NCBI GenBank assembly: GCA_023213395.1
Contig: CM041465.1
Coordinates: forward strand, 51,219,741 to 51,283,740
DNA length: 64,000 nucleotides
Direction of reading: 5' to 3'
DNA from: Cycas panzhihuaensis
Taxonomy: Eukaryota > Cycadophyta
The position numbers and the translations under genes were made by a program. The notes under the pieces are model-generated. The model had not been told where the DNA came from and made no database searches. It saw only the letters and a list, made by a program, of their open reading frames with translations. Of the stretch, positions 30,640 through 40,929 are shown in pieces; the stretch's first letter is position 1, and every line of letters starts with the position of its first letter.

Positions 30640-30860
30640 AATATTTCATCGTGGATCATGGATACTGGAGCAACACAACACATGACTTGTCATCGCCAGC
30701 TTTTCAAGATTTTGACTCAAGTTTGTGGTGTTGTACACATGGTCGACAAATCATCTCATCCAACAAGGACTTGGAACTGCTTTGCCCGAAACTCCTGTGC
30801 CTTCCAGATTTTACACTTGTTGATGTCTTATATATTCTCGCCTAAAGCGTAATCTGTCCC
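30640..30860 (+). pseudogene. pol: Protease of copia G
   Basis: The catalytic block reads SSWIMDTGATQHMT at about 30645-30690, with the Asp-Thr-Gly triad intact, followed by a strand ending VVHMVDKSS. The C-terminal half is frameshifted after about 30770. It is the only protease of the copia elements here with an undamaged active-site triad. Confidence 0.8.
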
Positions 30861-30939
30861 TCGCCCACCCTTGTCTCTCCTGGATTTGATCCGAGTGTAA
30901 TCGCAAACAATCAAACTCTGTGTCATTCACCCTCCTTCA

Positions 30940-31880
30940 AATGCTGTGGTTATGACTGGAATTCTTGATGGTAAACTTTTTCGCCTAACTGGCTCACCAT
31001 CCTCTGAAGCCCACTATGTTGATGATGAATTTGTTTTACCACAACCCCGACTCAAAAGTTGTCCCAAGCACCTATGGCATGCTCAGATGGGCCATATCAA
31101 AATTGATCGCTTAAGAGAACTACAAGACACTCTTCCCGGTTTGCCTAAGTTCCTCTAAGCCCTTTAAATGTGAAGCATGTATTATTGCTAAATCTCAAAG
31201 ACAACCCTTTCCTCGTAGTCAGTGGAAATCTAGGCAACCTTTGCAATTGTACACTCGGATATATGCGGTCCTATGCCCATCCCTTCTATCAAATGTAGTG
31301 GTACTATATTACTTTCATTGATGATTTTACCAAGAAAGTATGGGTTGCTTTTCTTGCAAAGAAAGATGAAGCTTTTTCTATGTTTCAAGCTTTCAAGGCC
31401 CGCGTGGAAAATGAATCTGAATTCAAGAACAAAATACTCGTGGATCGACAATGGTGGCGAGTACACATCCAATGAGTTTGAATCGCACCTACGCCAACAT
31501 GGAATCAAACATCGACCATCACAGGTGTACACCCCAAAGAAATGGAGTTGCCGAGCACATGAACAGGACCATCATGAATATGGCTCGTGCTATGCTGGTA
31601 TATAAGAATGTCCCTATCTATCTTTGGGCTGAGGCTATCCGACCGTGTATTGCATCAACACCGTTAGTCCCTCCAAGCTCGCCCTCTCCACATGAAATGT
31701 GGTATGGACAAACCCCTCTATCTCCCACTTGAATTTTTGGCTCTACTTGTTATGCTCATATTTTGCAGAACATAGAAATAAGCTCCAAGATAGAGCCATC
31801 AAAGGCATCTTTGCTCGGATACCCTATGGACAAAAAGGGATACAAGGTTTTATACCTTCAACGCAAAATCATCATCACTA
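30940..31880 (+). pseudogene. pol: Integrase of copia G
   Basis: The pre-integrase segment HLWHAQMGHIKIDRLRELQ (about 31069-31125) is followed, after a frameshift, by KCEACIIAKSQRQPF (31165-31215). The core shows DDFTKKVWVAFLAKKDEAF (31320-31375), the DNGGEYTSNEF motif with the second Asp (31448-31480), and VAEHMNRTIMNMARAML containing the Glu (31540-31600). At least three frameshifts separate these parts. The tail has DRAIKGIFARIPYGQKGI. Confidence 0.85.
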
Positions 31881-32440
31881 GAGATGTTATCTTTGCAGAG
31901 ACTGAAGATCAATTACTCAGACTTGACTCCAAGACACCTTCATACCGATTTAATGATGCTACTAAATTTGATGTCCAGATTCCAAAATTTAGGGGAGATG
32001 TAACAATGCTTAAAATCTTGAATCGACAATAGAGCCTCTGAGGATACAAGCTGTGACTCCAATCCAATGTGTACACATCCAAAGACCATCATTTGTGAAT
32101 AGCCAAGTTGACAAAGGCAAAGCCATAGCGTAAGGATCATCTTCTCCAACATCCGTGGTCGCCCATCTTCTCCAAAGATCGCCAACTTCCTCCGTACCAA
32201 ATATTTCATATGATCCTTTCGTGATCAAACGAAGATCAAGAGGTTGTGGAAATGAAAACCTCATTCCCAACTCGAGAGTTTTCGTGAAGCCTACCACCAC
32301 ACAAGGACATGCGACTGGATGAGGTAGGCAAACCGGCACTAGAAGTGCCCATAGAGCAAGGATGCATGAATCACTTTCCGCTGAGCTTGAACCAACAGAA
32401 TCGCATCTTGCTCTTAATGAAGAGCCCCTAACGCATTCAA
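31881..32440 (+). pseudogene. pol: Integrase-RT linker of copia G
   Basis: The junction starts with ITRDVIFAETEDQLL, after which the sequence is poorly coding and diverged. No domain is expected here in copia elements. Confidence 0.6.
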
Positions 32441-33300
32441 GAAGCTATAAAGCATGCAATTTTGGAGAAATGCCATGAACGAAGAGTATCAATCTCTTAT
32501 TAAGAACGGTACATGGGAGCTTGTTGATCTACCACTTGGAAGAAAGGTAGTTCAAAATAAATGGGTGTTCAAAAATAAGTATAGATCAGATGACACCCTA
32601 GAAAACACAAGGCGAGGTTGGTAGCAAAAGGATTCACGCAAAGGGAAGGCATTGACTACACTGAAATCTTTGCTCCTACAACCAAGTGGCCTACAATCAG
32701 AACTCTTATAGCCTTGGCTGCTCAACAGGGTTGGAAAATCCACCAACTTGATGTTAAGACCGCATTTCTCAATGGGGACCTTAAAGAAGAAATTTACATG
32801 GCTCAAATGTAGGATACGAGATTGATGGTCAAGAGCATAAAGTTTGTAGGCTCAAAAGTCCTTGTACGGCCTAAAGCAAGCCCTCGTGCTTGGTTTACCA
32901 AGTTGTCTGAAAGAATGAGGCAACTTGGATATGAGGTTGTGACTATCAAGATATTGATGCAACATTATTCATCAAGCGCCAAAATGATAAAGTCACTTAC
33001 CTCTTAATCTTTGTGGATGACATGCTCATAACGGGGAATAGTGAATGTAATCACCAAAGAAGAAGGACCTTGCTAAAACTTTTGAATTGTCTCACCTCGG
33101 GTTGATGAAATATTACTTGGGAATTGAAGTAACTCAAAAGGATGGCAAAATCTTTCTCTCCCAAGAAAAATATATCAATGATCTTCCCGACAAAGTTTCA
33201 GGTTGGAAGGTGCTCGACCGGTGGATACACCTATGGAGCCTAATATTAAGCTCTCGCTGATGGTGACAATAGGAGGCGCAACACTCTACTGTGCAACTTG
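32441..33300 (+). pseudogene. pol: Reverse transcriptase of copia G
   Basis: Blocks in order are MNEEYQSLIKNGTWELVDLP (about 32473), [33 protein letters not shown] (32614-32675), [19 protein letters not shown] (32746-32800), a degraded RPKASPRAWFTKLSERM (32880), and the active site LLIFVDDMLITGN (33001-33040), where phenylalanine replaces the usual Tyr and both aspartates are present. GLMKYYLGIEVTQKDGKIF follows at 33101. Frameshifts occur between most blocks. Confidence 0.88.
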
Positions 33301-33925
33301 TAGGTAGTCTCATCTATACTACCAACACAAGGCCGATATTGCATACTGCTCGGTATTCTTGCAAGATTCATGACAAATCCTAAGCGTAATCATTGGCAAG
33401 TCGCAATACGAGTGTTGAGGTACCTAAAGACGACTAGCAAATATGGTCTCATTGTATGAACCCAATGCGTAATTTAAACTTTATGCATACATGCACTCGG
33501 ACTTTGCCGAGATAAAGACACAGGAAGATCTACGTCTGCACGTAACATTTCTTGGAACAAAGACCAATATCATGGAGATCCGCATTTGAAGATAGTTGCA
33601 CTCAATCAAGCCGAGTACATTCTCGCTACGAGACAAGCAAGGAGGTGATATGGCTTAGAAAATTGTTGAATACATTAAATGCCACCCAAACAAGTTCTAC
33701 TAGCTTACATGTAGATAATCAATCTACAATCCAGATGGCTAAAAATCCTCAGATTTCATGACCGTACCAAACATATAAGTACAAAAGTCCACAGGATTAG
33801 AGAACTAGTTCATGATGGCACAATTCAATTGGAGTACTGCCCTACAGCAGATCAAGTGGCTGATATCTTCACCAAACCACTGAAGAGGGTGAAGTTTGAA
33901 CAGTTCAAAAGCAACTCTACTTAAG
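33301..33925 (+). pseudogene. pol: RNase H of copia G
   Basis: Decayed segments include ARFMTNPKRNHWQVA (33363), DADFA-like sequence with the first Asp (about 33500), a shifted LSQAEYILA region (about 33600), SLHVDNQSTIQMAKNP (33700-33750) and DIFTKPLKRVKFEQFKSN (33865-33915). The SSTEAEY motif is represented by QAEY in a shifted frame. Confidence 0.8.
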
Positions 33926-34356
33926 GCCTCCATCTCGATCGATTGAAGGAGATGACAATAGGACCATCATACTGCCTCCTTCGTGAAAACCCCTTGTGAG
34001 CGGAAGGACAAGAGTAAGTCTCGCTCTATCCTATTTGTGAAAACCCCATATAGGCACGAAAGGATAAGGGTTGTATCATTTTGGAAAATCGGAACCTGTG
34101 AAAACCCGAAAGGGCATGGGGGATGACCAAATGGTATATGAAGACTCAGTAGATTTCAGCTACAAAATTTATTGTACTGATTGGCTATCTGGCTACATTT
34201 AAAGAGCTGCCTGAGCCAAGTTAGGAGATTAGAAAATTTGTGGGTTTTCTTCCTCATGAGGGTTTCCCACAAAAGTATCATACTAGTTTGCTTTGTAAGA
34301 GGCTCAAATGAAGACCTCATAGGATAGAATAAAATAGAATGAAATGACCTTCTACC
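33926..34356 (+). other. 3' untranslated part of copia G with a triple GTGAAAACCC repeat
   Basis: Non-coding. The word GTGAAAACCC recurs at about 33983, 34037 and 34098, each time followed by a GGCAxGAAAGGxxAAG-like segment; spacing is 54-61 bp. Confidence 0.6.
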
Positions 34357-34370
34357 ATTAAGGGGGAGAT
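34357..34370 (+). other. Polypurine tract of copia G
   Basis: ATTAAGGGGGAGAT directly against the 3' LTR. Confidence 0.88.
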
Positions 34371-34667
34371 TGAAAAGGGTTAATGACATAAGGTCATTAC
34401 ATTAGTTAATTATTTCGAAAAAGGGTCTTAAGTGAACTTTAAATTAGATCACTTAAGTGAAATGCACTTTCATGTGCATTATGTGTAATTTCATTTCACC
34501 TAACTCAAATGCTCCCTCTCTCAATATAAAAGTAAAGCTCAATGGAGGAGATTCATTCTTACCTCCCCATTTTGTGAGAGCTACTTTCTTTCTCTCAAGT
34601 CTCTCTTGCTCCCATGTTTGCCTTTGTGTTTAGTGCATGGAGATGAAGGATAGATCCACTCTTTTCA
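34371..34667 (+). repeat. 3' LTR of copia G
   Basis: 297 bp, same length as 27183-27479, 4 differences by eye. Confidence 0.95.
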
Positions 34668-34672
34668 CATTG
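34668..34672. repeat. Target-site duplication of copia G, right copy
   Basis: CATTG, identical to 27178-27182. Confidence 0.95.
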
Positions 34673-35400
34673 GAGAGCTGGTATGGAGGAGGAATTCAGT
34701 TCTCCCATCAAAAATGCAACATGGGAATTAGTTCCTCTCCCTCCTAAGAAAAACCTTGTTGGTTGCAAGTGAGTTTATAAGATTAAGTTCCGCTCCAATG
34801 GAGAGGTGGACAAGTACAAGACAAAACTTGTTGCATAAGGTTTAAACAAAAAGAAGGGATCAATTATGAGGAAACATTTGCACTGGTCTCCAAGATGACA
34901 ATGGTCTAACCGATTCTTTCACTGGCAACTAAATATGATTGGGAGCTATATCAATCAAATGTGAAATCAACATTACTTAATAAAGAGTTGAAAGAGGAGG
35001 TATACATGGCACAACTTCTTGGTTTGGTTAAGGATAGGAGCATCCTATGTGTCAATTAAAAATGTCAATCTATGGCCTAAAACAAGCGCCACAAGCTTGG
35101 TATGCAAAGATCAATGCTAAATTAAAAGAAGAAGGATTTGTTATTTTAGATTTGGAGTCAAATTTGTATATTAAAAGGAAAGGAACTTCAATAGTAGCTA
35201 TTGTGTTGTACATTGATGATTTGATCGTCACTGGCAGCTATCATAAGACTAGTGCGCAAGTGAAATCCTATTTGGGAGCAACCTTTGACATGACAGATCT
35301 CGGGGCTCTGCATTACATATCTCGGGGCTTTGCATTACTTTTTTGGCATTGAGGTAAGGTAGATGGAAGACAAAATTATGGTGTTACAAACAAAATATGC
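34673..35400 (+). pseudogene. pol: Reverse transcriptase of copia F
   Basis: It begins at the G insertion with RAGMEEEFSSPIKNATWELVP, followed by a stop in the CKWVYKIKF motif (about 34770), another in LVAxGF, then QSNVKSTLLNKELKEEVYM (34960-35005). An open part at 35047-35352 has KMSIYGLKQAPQAWYAKIN and the active site LYIDDLIVTGS (35207-35240), with both aspartates present. A 15-bp local duplication around ATCTCGGGGCT (35298-35330) disrupts the sequence after DLGALHYI. Confidence 0.88.
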
Positions 35401-36248
35401 GAAGAGCCTGCTTGAGAAATTCAAGATGTAGGACTGCACGCTTGTTCAAACACCATACGCCAAAGGAACAAAACTCTTGAAGGATATGAAACAATCTGCT
35501 ATAGACAAAACGATGTACAGACAACTGGTAGGAAGTCTAATCTATTTGACTCATGCCAGGCCAGATATTGTGTATGCTATCAAATTAGTCTCTTGTTATA
35601 TGTAGAATCCACAGGAGTCGTATTGAGTTGTAGCAAAGCAGATTCTGAGATATTTGAAAGGGACTTTTAATCTTGGATTGGAGTACCTTCGTAATGGAAA
35701 TATAAAGTTACATGGCTACATTGATGCAAATTGGGGAGGAGACTCTGATGATAGAAAATCCACTACTAAATACGTGTTCGGTATTGACAATGGATTTGTA
35801 TCGTGGCAGTAGAAGAAGCAACAAATAGTAGCACTATCTTCTACAAAGGCAAAGTATTAGGGGCTCACTATTGGTGCAAGAGAAGCTGTATGGTTGCAAG
35901 GGCTTTTGGATATTTTTGATATATCTTGTAGCACCCTAGTTATTTTAGGCAATAACCAAAGCACTATTCATTTATCAAAGAATCCAAAGTTTCATGCACA
36001 TGCAAAGCATATTGAAATTCAACACCACTACATTTGTGAACAGATCAAAGCTGGGAAGTTATAGGTCTTTTGTCCGAGTGACAAGCAACTTGTGGACATG
36101 TTTACCAAAGCACTTACTGAAGATCAATTCATTAAGATTTGTACCAGATTAGGACTTAGAGAAATTATCCTTGAGGGGGATGGATTAGCAAGGATAATTT
36201 TAGCCTTCGTCGATAATTTCAAACTGCAGATTGGATCACCACATTTGC
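35401..36248 (+). pseudogene. pol: RNase H of copia F
   Basis: Nearly continuous in one frame with scattered stops: MYRQLVGSLIYLTHARPDIVYA (35513-35580), ILRYLKGTFNLGLEYL, HGYIDANWGGDSDDRKSTT with the first catalytic Asp (35710-35770), ALSSTKAKY (35835-35860), NNQSTIHLSKNPKFHAHAKHIE and MFTKALTEDQFIKI (36099-36140). The family motif SSTEAEY reads SSTKAKY, so both glutamates, including the catalytic one, are lysine. Confidence 0.88.
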
Positions 36249-36260
36249 ATTAAGGGGGGA
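36249..36260 (+). other. Polypurine tract of copia F
   Basis: ATTAAGGGGGGA immediately before the LTR. Confidence 0.88.
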
Positions 36261-36590
36261 TGTTAGCATGGCAGTTAAGGCTAAGCCACTTGATTAATGT
36301 TAAATGTCATTAAGTTAATGTTAGTGAAAAGATGCAAATGTTTTAGAGGGTCACAACCATTCAAGTTGGATGTACCGTTTAAGGGACAATAAATAACCCC
36401 GGAGTTCATTGTAAATTCATCCAAGAATCATCAATGTGATCTTATGATCTTTTGTGGTGGATTTTTTTCCCTAAAGGGTTTCCCATGTAAATTATTGTGT
36501 GTTGTATACCTGTGCTCTTTATTGTTGCTTGTTGTGTATGATCAAGACCTTGTAGTTCAGAATACATATAGGGCTAAACGTTGCTCAACA
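36261..36590 (+). repeat. 3' LTR of copia F
   Basis: 330 bp beginning TGTTAGCATGG and ending GCTCAACA, adjacent to the polypurine tract. The 5' LTR is absent, since F is truncated at 19250. Its LTR is unrelated to that of H, although the gag parts are similar. Confidence 0.8.
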
Positions 36591-36953
36591 ATTCAGGAAA
36601 CCAACTAGCACTCCTCATAACCTAAACAGATGAGACACTTTAAAGGAACTACAACTACTAAGCAGGAGGTAGGTGCCTGCAATTAGTCTCCCCTAGCTAC
36701 AAACCATGCCTTGATATTAAGACCTAAGAATGTCACCATTACTAGGTAAAGGGAAGGCAACCTCTTAGGATTTTAGAATGTGGCCTCATTGCTAGCTTCC
36801 TTATGACCACAGAAAAAGTGTGGGTTGATAGGATCATTTGACAAACACTTAGTGAGCTTATAGTGGTGGACAACAAGTAAGACACAAGAGGCCTCTACAG
36901 TTTAATAACTAGCACACATCATGATAGGATACATCTAGTTATAAGTGCTATGT
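36591..36953. other. Unassigned 363 bp between copias F and K
   Basis: No coding frame, repeat or known motif is seen. It may be the remains of the sequence into which F inserted. Confidence 0.5.
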
Positions 36954-37010
36954 TGTTAAGACAGACAATTGATACGAAAATAGCCTTCTTCATTAAGAGA
37001 GAATAGAATT

Positions 37011-37068
<58 letters not shown>

Positions 37069-37199
37069 GCATAACATGTGCAATTATTAGGGCTTATGCA
37101 TGTATGCCACATGTCACAATTACATAAAAAAGGGATTTGACAAATAACCCTCATGATAACATTAGAAAGGAGCCTATAGATAAAACATTATATTCAACA
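36954..37199 (-). repeat. 3' LTR of copia K
   Basis: 246 bp, on the minus strand TGTTGAATATAATG to CTTAACA. It aligns with the 5' LTR of L (61766-62039), sharing TGTTTTATCTATAGG, ACATGTGGCA and GCATGATGTATATATAT. On its inner side the minus strand reads ATTAAGAGAGGG, the polypurine tract. Confidence 0.85.
37014..37062. repeat. (AT)n microsatellite at the LTR TATA position
   Basis: 49 bp of perfect AT alternation inside the LTR of K. The LTR of L has only GTATATATATG at the same place, so the promoter TATA box has expanded. Confidence 0.92.
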
Positions 37200-37209
37200 C
37201 CCTCTCTTA

Positions 37210-37790
37210 ATGTTTTATCTATTTTTCTTTCATTCCGAGTCTTTCTCTAAAGCATTGAACCTTGTCTTTAGCAAATGGCTTTATGAAAATATCAACAACC
37301 TGTTCTTCACTAACAAAGTGGAGTAGATCCAATTCTTTGTTTTGCACCTTTTCTCTTCTAAAATAATGATGAACCTAGCATGAAATATTGAATTTTTTGT
37401 TATTTTGATAACATTCTAATTATAACAAAAGAGAATAGTGGGATGAGTTTGCTCTTGTCTCAAATCCTTTAAGAGTTGTCAAATTTATACATCTTCACAA
37501 GTGGCGTTGACTGCTACTTTATATTCAGCTTCAGTGGAGGATAAAGCTACAATCGATAGTTTCTTACTGCTCCAAGATATGATTGTTGAACCAAGTGAAA
37601 AACAATATCTTGTTGTAGATTTTCTATTTTGCTTGTCTCCAGCCCAGTCTAAGTCATTGTATCCAGTCAATTGCATATTGGATGTCTTAGCATAACTCAA
37701 GCCCATTGTTAATGTACCTAAGTATTCTCTTTGTTGCATTCCAGTGTGAAATCTTAGGTTGCTGCATGTACCTAGAGATTACTACCACTA
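37210..37790 (-). pseudogene. pol: RNase H of copia K
   Basis: The open part 37485-37739 reads MQLTGYNDLDWAGDKQNRKSTT with the first catalytic Asp, SLGSTIISWSSKKLSIVALSSTEAEY with the catalytic Glu intact, then AVNATCEDV. Downstream toward 37210 the frame breaks, but the FFREKVQNKELDLLHFVSEEQV-type tail and DIFIKPFAKDKVQ can be followed. All acidic residues in the open part are kept. Confidence 0.88.
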
Positions 37791-38620
37791 AGTACAAGAT
37801 GTCAAGTCTAGTTCCTATGAGATAGATGAGATTGCCTACCAATTGCCTGTACAACGTTGCATCAACTAGTTGACCATCTATATCATGAGTCAGAACACAC
37901 ACTATATCCATTGGAGTAGAGCAGTCGTTACAATCTTCCATTCTGAATTTCTTTAGAAGGTTTCTAACATATTTTGGTTGTGATAATAAAATTGAATTCT
38001 TTTGTTGTTTGACTTAAATCTTGAGATAATAGCGAAGAAGACCTAAATTAGTCATTTCAAATTCTTTTTCCAACTGGGATTTTATTTGTAAGATAGACTC
38101 ATCATCATTGTTTGTAATGATCATGTCATCTGTATAAACAACAATGATAGTAATGAACCCTTTATTTGTTTTAATATATAGAATAGGATTAGAATTGCTT
38201 TTACTGAATCCATTTTGATTGATTTGACATACTAGGTTCTTGGTGCTTACTTTAGACCATAAAGAGCCTTTTTTAATTTGCAAACAAGATGTTCTTCTCC
38301 TTTCTTTATATAGCCAATTGGTTGTTGCATATATACTTCTTCCTTGAAATCTCTATTCAAAAAGGCACTTTGGACATCAAGTTGAACAATACTCCATCCT
38401 AGTTGGGCTACTAAAGTTATCATTGTTCTCATAGCTATTAACTTTGCTACAGGTGAGAAGGTTTTATTATAGTCTATTCCAACAATTTGAATATATCCCT
38501 CTGCTACTAGTCAGGCCTTATATTTTTCAATTGTTCCATTGAATTTCTCTTTAATTTTATATATGCATTTACAATCAACAATGGGTTTATCCTTTGGAGC
38601 ACTAACTAATTCCTAGGTTC
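37791..38620 (-). pseudogene. pol: Reverse transcriptase of copia K
   Basis: Blocks in minus order are IKEKFNGTIEKYKA (about 38530), VAQLGWSIVQLDVQSAFLNRDFKEEVYM (38335-38420), KKALYGLK, then the open part with YIKTNKGFITIIVVYTDDMIITNN (38110-38170), where the active site is YTDD with both aspartates. LYRQLVGNLIYLIGTRLDILY follows at 37805-37870. Frameshift near 38250. Confidence 0.88.
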
Positions 38621-38960
38621 TATTTTTTGTAATAGCACTCATTTCAGTATTCATTGCTTCCTTCCATTCAAAATGATCACTTGCTTCTGCAAAACTTTGA
38701 GGTTCAACTGAACAAATTAAACTTTGATGTTTTTGAGACCTTGTTCTTTGTTCAAACACATCTCCTTTTGTTTCTTCAATTGTTTTGATATACCATTTAG
38801 GTACTTTCTTTGAACATTCTCTTGTGGTCATTTGTGAAGAACACTGTTCAGGAATATTTTGTGCTTCTCCTGAACTTACTTGATCATTGTTATCTTATAT
38901 GTTCCCTTTAGAATGTTCTTCGTTTGACTCATTTGAGCTTTCCGAAGTGATCTCAAACTT
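38621..38960 (-). pseudogene. pol: Integrase-RT linker of copia K
   Basis: Open stretch beginning MTTRECSKKVPKWYIKTIEE and ending SDHFEWKEAMNTEMSAITKN, the lead-in to reverse transcriptase. Confidence 0.7.
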
Positions 38961-39930
38961 TTCATCAAATGGAACAATTGACCTAGGAAGCTCCTCCACC
39001 CGTCTACAAACTATCTTGTCTCCTTGATTAGTTTATTCATCAAAGACAACATCCCTATGGACATAGACCTTACTTGTTTTTGGGTCTATATATCTGTAAG
39101 CTTTAGACTTATGACTATAACCAATCGTAATGCATTCTATGCTTTTGTTGTCTAACTTAGTTTCTTTTTTATCTAAAATATGAACATAAGCTTTACAACT
39201 AAAAATTTAAAGATTACTTACATCTGGCTTCCTTCCTACCCACGCTTCTTTAGGAGTTAGTTTGTCTAAGCTTGAGTTGGTCTTTTGTTAATTAGGTACA
39301 CTATTGTGTTAACGGCTTCTACCCATTATGTTTTTGAGACTTCTCTTTCATCTATCAAACTTCTGGCCATTTCCATAATTGTTCTGTTCATGCATTCTAT
39401 TATTCCATTCGACTGAGTTGTATAGGGAGTTATCACTTGTCTTTGTATTCCATGCAACTTACAAAAATGATGAAAGTCACTTCATATGTACTCACTTTCT
39501 CCATCTGAATGAAGACTCTTGATTTTGCATTCGCTTTCTAATTCAACCTAGGCCTTAAACTCTTTGAAATAATATAGAGCTTCAAATTTGCTAAAAAGAA
39601 AGTACACCCAGGTTTTCTTGGAGAAATCGTCAATAAATGTAAAAAAATATCTTGCACCATTTATGGAATTTGGAGTTATGGATCCACACAAGTTAGTATG
39701 AATTAACTCTAGTTTCTTTTGGGCTCTCCATGTTCCCTCTTAGAGTGGGACCCTGTGTTGCTTGGCCATCATACAACTTTTGCAAACAAAGGAATTAAAT
39801 ATTATATCTGGAAGTCCATTCACTATATTATAATTTTTCAATAATTCTAATCTTTTGTTTGAGATATGCACATACTTAGAATGCCAAATTTCATTAGAAG
39901 AGATGTAAACAATAAGAGATTTTACATTAG
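38961..39930 (-). pseudogene. pol: Integrase of copia K
   Basis: The pre-integrase zinc domain is IWHSKYVHISNKRLELL ... FVCKSCMMAKQHR (39760-39895); the second His-bearing motif is intact though Gly is Val. The core has NLCGSITPNS, FTFIDDFSKKTWVYFL (39595-39650), SLHSDGESEYI (about 39500), and NRTIMEMARSL with Glu (39345-39400). The tail around 39050-39160 has SKAYRYIDPKTSKVYVHRDV. Frameshifts at several points. Confidence 0.82.
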
Positions 39931-40305
39931 TGGATAGAATGGGAGTAGAAATAAACTTATAGATATTATTAACTTCTCTCCCTTCAATACCATTCTTTTT
40001 CATGTCATACATAAGGCATTTTCCATTTTCATCGAAGATGAGTCCAAGTCTCTTCCTTCTAAGTTGCGATACAGACAATAAATTTTTCTTTAGACCTAGG
40101 ACATAGAGAACATTACCAATCTTCTTGACTTCATTATCAATTTTAATAGCTATTGTCCCTTGTCCTTAAATACGAAGCGCAAAATTATTGCCAAGTTCAA
40201 CAGACCTATTAAGACAATAGGGTCTCAAAGATTCAAACCATTCTTCTCACCCAGTCATATGGTTTGATGCCCCTAAGTCTATATACCAGTCATCATTGGA
40301 GCTTA
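39931..40305 (-). pseudogene. pol: Protease of copia K
   Basis: The catalytic block reads DWYIDLGASNHMT at about 40255-40295: serine of Asp-Ser-Gly is leucine. Then follow SLRPYCLN, VLYVLGLKKNLLSVSQLRRKRLG (40035-40115) and a strand ending in YKFISTPIL. L has the sister motif DWYIDSRASNHMT-like with a different change. Confidence 0.8.
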
Positions 40306-40770
40306 AGCTCATGGCCAGTGATACAACAAATGCAATTTCTTCATATTGTTCATTACTGTAATTGCTTTCAACTCTTTTCGCTCTCTAAATGTCTGCACGT
40401 CTCCGAGGACAACGATTAAGAAAATGTCCAGATTGACCACAATGAAATCAATTTGGTGTTCTGCAGTCACTGGAGAAGTGACCATATCTTCCACAATTGA
40501 AGCAAACTCTAGATTTTCTTGGAGGAATTGACCTAGATCTTCCTCGTCCTTCTTGGATCCATGTAGTCCCATTATGGTTGTCAATCGAACCTCAACCTTT
40601 TGTTGATGTTGCCCTAAATGATCTGACCTAGGTCTCATAAAGTCACCAAAATAATTTTTTTTAAAGAAAAAATCTCTATTTTTTTTAATAATAGTGAGTG
40701 TTGCACCCTGCATATGCATCTGAAAAAATTTCAAACCTTGAAATAAATGAGTTGCAGCCTGCAAAGTACT
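40306..40770 (-). pseudogene. gag: Gag C-terminus of copia K
   Basis: Two zinc knuckles are visible in a shifted frame: CGRYGHFSSDC (about 40462-40500, first Cys region just upstream) and FHCGQSGHFLNRC (about 40405-40445). L encodes the same pair at 63623-63720. Upstream toward 40770 the sequence is decayed and the capsid part is missing. Confidence 0.75.
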
Positions 40771-40915
40771 CCCAAAATGCTTGAATCTGCTGAAAATAAG
40801 TTAAACAAACCTTGGATCACCTTCGGAGAGTGAAGGTCATCATCAAGGGTTTGTAAACCCTTACAAGATCACTAAAGAAGAAGGAAATTAGAGCAGTAAA
40901 TGACTCATTTTTACT
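40771..40915 (-). other. Leader remnant of a third H-family element (J)
   Basis: 145 bp that follows the primer site 40916-40927. It shares an AAACCCTTG ... CACTCTxxGAAGGxGATC block with the outer leader of copia E (about 19190-19250), so it belongs to the H/E family and not to K. Confidence 0.55.
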
Positions 40916-40927
40916 GCTCTGATACCA
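40916..40927 (-). other. Primer-binding site beside LTR J
   Basis: The minus strand reads TGGTATCAGAGC two bases from the LTR end. It marks 40930-41475 as a 5' LTR for the leftward sequence. Confidence 0.92.
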
Positions 40928-40929
40928 AA

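Larger units (their letters stand above)
27183..34667 (+). mobile_element. Copia G, complete structure, defective proteins
   Basis: This is a 7485-bp plus-strand copia element, a different family from H. It has 297-bp LTRs, a perfect CATTG target duplication, a primer site and a polypurine tract. The LTRs differ at 4 positions by eye (about 1.3%). Order is a 2-kb leader, gag, protease, integrase, reverse transcriptase, RNase H and a 430-bp 3' untranslated part. The coding part is broken by many frameshifts. It inserted into copia F at the start of F's reverse transcriptase. Confidence 0.95.
36954..40770 (-). mobile_element. Copia K, minus strand, 5' end lost
   Basis: This element is of the same family as copia L: the zinc knuckles, protease and LTR match. 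Reading leftwards it has the end of gag, protease, integrase, reverse transcriptase, RNase H, polypurine tract and 3' LTR. The first half of gag, the leader and the 5' LTR are missing; at about 40770 the sequence changes to the leader of a different family (J). Many stops and frameshifts. Confidence 0.82.

Noticed and set aside
37014-37062. AT array as a matrix-attachment or replication element
   Set aside because: It lies exactly at the TATA position of an LTR and is explained by local slippage.
40309-40764. Open 151-codon minus frame at the start of K as a gene
   Set aside because: The zinc knuckles of Gag are in a different frame over the same DNA, so most of this frame is a shifted reading.
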